From the NCBI GenBank assembly GCA_006503535.1, contig QYRS01000011.1, positions 1,612,001 through 1,676,000 of the forward strand: 64,000 nt of DNA, read 5' to 3'. How positions within the stretch are numbered: the stretch's first letter is position 1; every line of letters begins with the position of its first letter. The notes below the pieces were generated by a model. That model was not told where the DNA came from and did not search any database. It saw only the letters and a program-made list of their open reading frames with translations. Shown piece after piece: positions 61,468-64,000 of this stretch. The stretch comes from Arthrinium phaeospermum (lineage: Eukaryota > Ascomycota > Sordariomycetes > Amphisphaeriales > Apiosporaceae). The position numbers and the translations under genes were made by a program.

Positions 61468-64000
61468 TTACGCAACGGCCACTCCGGTAATGGATTTGAC
61501 GATAATGCCGCGAGAACTGGCCCCGTCGGGAACAAAAACGTTGCTGGAGCGCCTCGTCATGCCTTTCCTCGAGTGGTTCTTTGCCAAAAATAATTTCTAC
61601 CTGATACGCCCATTTTAATCCTTGAAGATCTGGCGTATCCAGGACGAAGTCACGACAGCCTTTTCTCAATACCAACCTTTCCTTTGACCGACACCGACTA
61701 CTTTCCGACCGCCTGCGCCGCTTCCAACTTGTATTACTCCACCGGTCAGATTTATGCATCGCCATATACCGCGCCGTCTCGTTTGTCTCACCGAACCGTC
61801 CGTCCTGAAAGCGAGCCACATAGGCGCCGCGAGAAAGAAAAATCAGAAAAAAAGGAGACGCGTTCACTCGATATACAAACTTTGCGGCATACGCTTCACT
61901 CGGATGCCCGCTTCCTTGTTGCTGTGGCTCTGGACTAGTGCAGCATAAACGCCCTACTGTGCCGTCTTTCAAGGGCTTCTTTGTCTATACCAAAGGCTTC
62001 CTTTCACCGAAAATGATTTCTTGCGCTAAACATGTTGATTCACGTTCTTGCGTTTACTTGACTCCCCCGATTTTGTTGTGGTAGAAGGGGCGAAGGAACA
62101 CGCTAACCCGCGGGTATGAGGCGAGATTCTCCGAGGACCAGGAAATCACGGCTTTCAGACCCGAATATGACTTGCACACACGGCATAGGGGCATGATACT
62201 TGAGGCGTGGGTGGCGGTCTTTGACACTTGTACGGCTTCGCCGGTCTCTTCGTTCTTCTTGTAGTTCCTTGCGTCTTAGGGTCAGCGTGTGGCTGGGTGG
62301 ATGATGGGGAGTGTGGCTAGAAGCGGGAGAGGGTGGGAAGCCAGAGGTGTGGATATACGGCAGCGTAATTGTTGCATATCTTCGACGAACCTCTTGATGT
62401 TGTCTGTGTATCATAATGACGCTGAATGCTCAGATCATACCCCTTGTGCCCAATATTATTACTACTTCAGACGTTGAAATGTTCCAACCTCGCGTGACCA
62501 ACCAACCGACTTGCCAATACGGGCGCCCTGCGCTGCGTTGAGGGGCCTGGGGGAATACGAGGCTAACAGGAGAATACTCTCTGATGCGTTCAGTTGCCGG
62601 AACAGTTGCTGCTCAGGGGTTGGGTGGGTAGCTGGTGTGGCGGGATCCCTTGCATCATGCGAGCTCTATCATGACAGCACGCATAACCCTGTGACGCGTG
62701 CCGGAGCTGTCTTTCCCCCCTCACGGTCAGATAACCACGATACCAGTGAGTCTATGACGGAAACGCGAACTCTCTCAGGGTTTACCAAGCACAAATTCCT
62801 GCAAGGCATGGGTGTTGCTTGGGCGTGGGATGGTGGTCCCTTCTTGGGCTTTGAAATATGCTTTGCAGAGTTTGGGGATCGGCTAGTGATCTGGAGGAGA
62901 TAATCTATAATATATTATCAAGCTGCAGCGTCGTGGCTCTGCCGCGTTGCAGGCTCATCATCTTATGGGCGCGTCTGCAAGATGGATGCACAAGATTTCG
63001 ATGGAGGGAGCGTGCCTGCCAAGCTTGATGTATCCCGCTACGCAGTATTCAAGCCGTAGCCTAGAGGTGAGAAGGGAAGATCTTGTCGCGCAGCCAATGA
63101 CACTCGACTACAGGCATGGCGGGGTTATGTACAGACAAAAACGACAGAAGTCAAAACTTTAGGCCGAACTAAAACCCCGAGGCCGGTCGGGGCTCTGGCT
63201 ACAATCTTTGAGAGCTACGGTACTGTACGAGCCAGATACATGACGACCCTCCCTGGCGGTCCCTCGTGCCGAGAAGTCTGGCCACTGGGCGGCGGCGGAG
63301 TTATCCCCTTGCCCGGTTGCAGATCTGCAAAGATATCTAGCTCGATATAGGTAGTTGGATCCCGCCGCGCGGCCCGGTCGGTATCGAGCAACGGACGAAT
63401 GCCTTCAAGCTCCGGTGACGCATATTCCCAGGTCAACGGATAAGATCGGCGATGGGGAGAAACTCTAAAATGATATCGTCGAACCACCCACCCTCCCTCC
63501 CTCCCTTTCTTCTCCATGGCTTGGTGATGCAAGGTATCGCTGGAGGAGGACTGTCCGAAGCCCCCCTTGCCCTCTCCTCTCGTTGAGTGCGGCAAAACGC
63601 TTGAGCAAACTCGGGATGTTCGGGTCAAGTCGCGCACCTCCTCCTGCAGCGTTTCGGTTGTCGTGGAATTTGCCAGGCTCTGGTCTGAATCCTACCATCG
63701 ATGCCGAATCGCAAGATTATCCTGTTTTGTGGCCAAGACAGAACAAACAAGGGAGAAACCGACTGAACGCAGACAGTAACCTCGTCCCTTCATCGCCAGG
63801 GGACACTAACAATGGACAAAGTTGTGAGGGAGGGACGGGAACTCGCGTGATAAGCCCTCGAGCATCTCTGCCAAGACCTGTCAAACGAAACGGCTCACCG
63901 TCCTTGTGTGGTTTTAGACCGAAACGGCCCCAAAAGAGGGTTGTTAGTAGCTGGTCAGTACCCGGGCACCGGGGTTGGGGGGCGGATAGAAGTTCGCGCT
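61468..64000. other. G-beta 3' region and unassigned sequence to the right edge
   Basis: 2.5 kb. Open frames exist on both strands (for example minus 63637-63215) but show no recognisable family or convincing splice structure. A gene starting beyond the edge may have its promoter here. Confidence 0.5.

Noticed and set aside
63215..63637. 140-codon minus-strand open frame near the right edge
   Set aside because: Low-complexity stretches and no family features. Without sequence beyond the edge it cannot be judged.

Overview
The window is nuclear DNA of a filamentous ascomycete (Pezizomycotina, probably a Sordariomycete). The evidence is gene structure and gene content. Genes are split by short introns, mostly 49-120 nt, with GTAAGT-like donors and CTAAC/CTGAC branch points. 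Fungus-specific genes are present: the trifunctional tryptophan gene trpC, a Ste50 adaptor, a HET-domain protein, an F-box protein of fungal type and a Cip1-like secreted protein. The species is not identified. No tRNA, rRNA, CRISPR array or intact transposon was found.

Layout. 0-10 kb: NUP188 (minus, runs off the left edge) is divergent from trpC (plus). They are followed by two uncharacterised proteins, one basic and probably nuclear, and one Pro/Arg/Ser-rich and disordered. 9.8-23.2 kb is gene-poor and looks accessory. It holds a degraded lactate-monooxygenase-like exon, a doubtful 126-aa membrane ORF, an imperfect 160-bp tandem repeat, a small secreted Pro-rich protein and a 795-aa HET-domain protein. 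23-25 kb: STE50, with a long low-complexity leader. 28.8-36 kb: a small membrane protein, RAE1/GLE2 (mRNA export and nuclear pore), a secreted GDSL/SGNH hydrolase and a GNAT acetyltransferase. 36-44 kb: a hydrophilic protein ending in a dehydrin-like segment, a secreted nucleoside hydrolase, an F-box protein and a Cip1-like secreted protein. 44.4-46.5 kb: LCB2 (sphingolipid synthesis). 50.9-55.3 kb: acetoacetyl-CoA synthetase facing an adenosine deaminase-like gene tail to tail. 60-61.5 kb: the heterotrimeric G-protein beta subunit. The remaining 2.5 kb has no assignable gene.

The genes do not form one pathway or a biosynthetic cluster. Three themes recur. Two nuclear-pore genes (NUP188, RAE1) lie about 30 kb apart. 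Two components of pheromone/MAPK signalling (STE50, G-beta) lie about 36 kb apart. Four proteins have signal peptides (small Pro-rich protein, GDSL hydrolase, nucleoside hydrolase, Cip1-like).

Points most worth a second look are a possible recursive splice site (zero-length exon) in RAE1, a dehydrin K-segment-like C-terminus on the hydrophilic protein, the effector-like small secreted gene beside a HET gene in the gene-poor region, and long homopolymers (G25, T31) inside introns. No previously undescribed multi-gene system could be supported from sequence alone. Exon borders were read by eye from splice signals, reading phase and remembered family similarity; they are not backed by transcripts or database searches.
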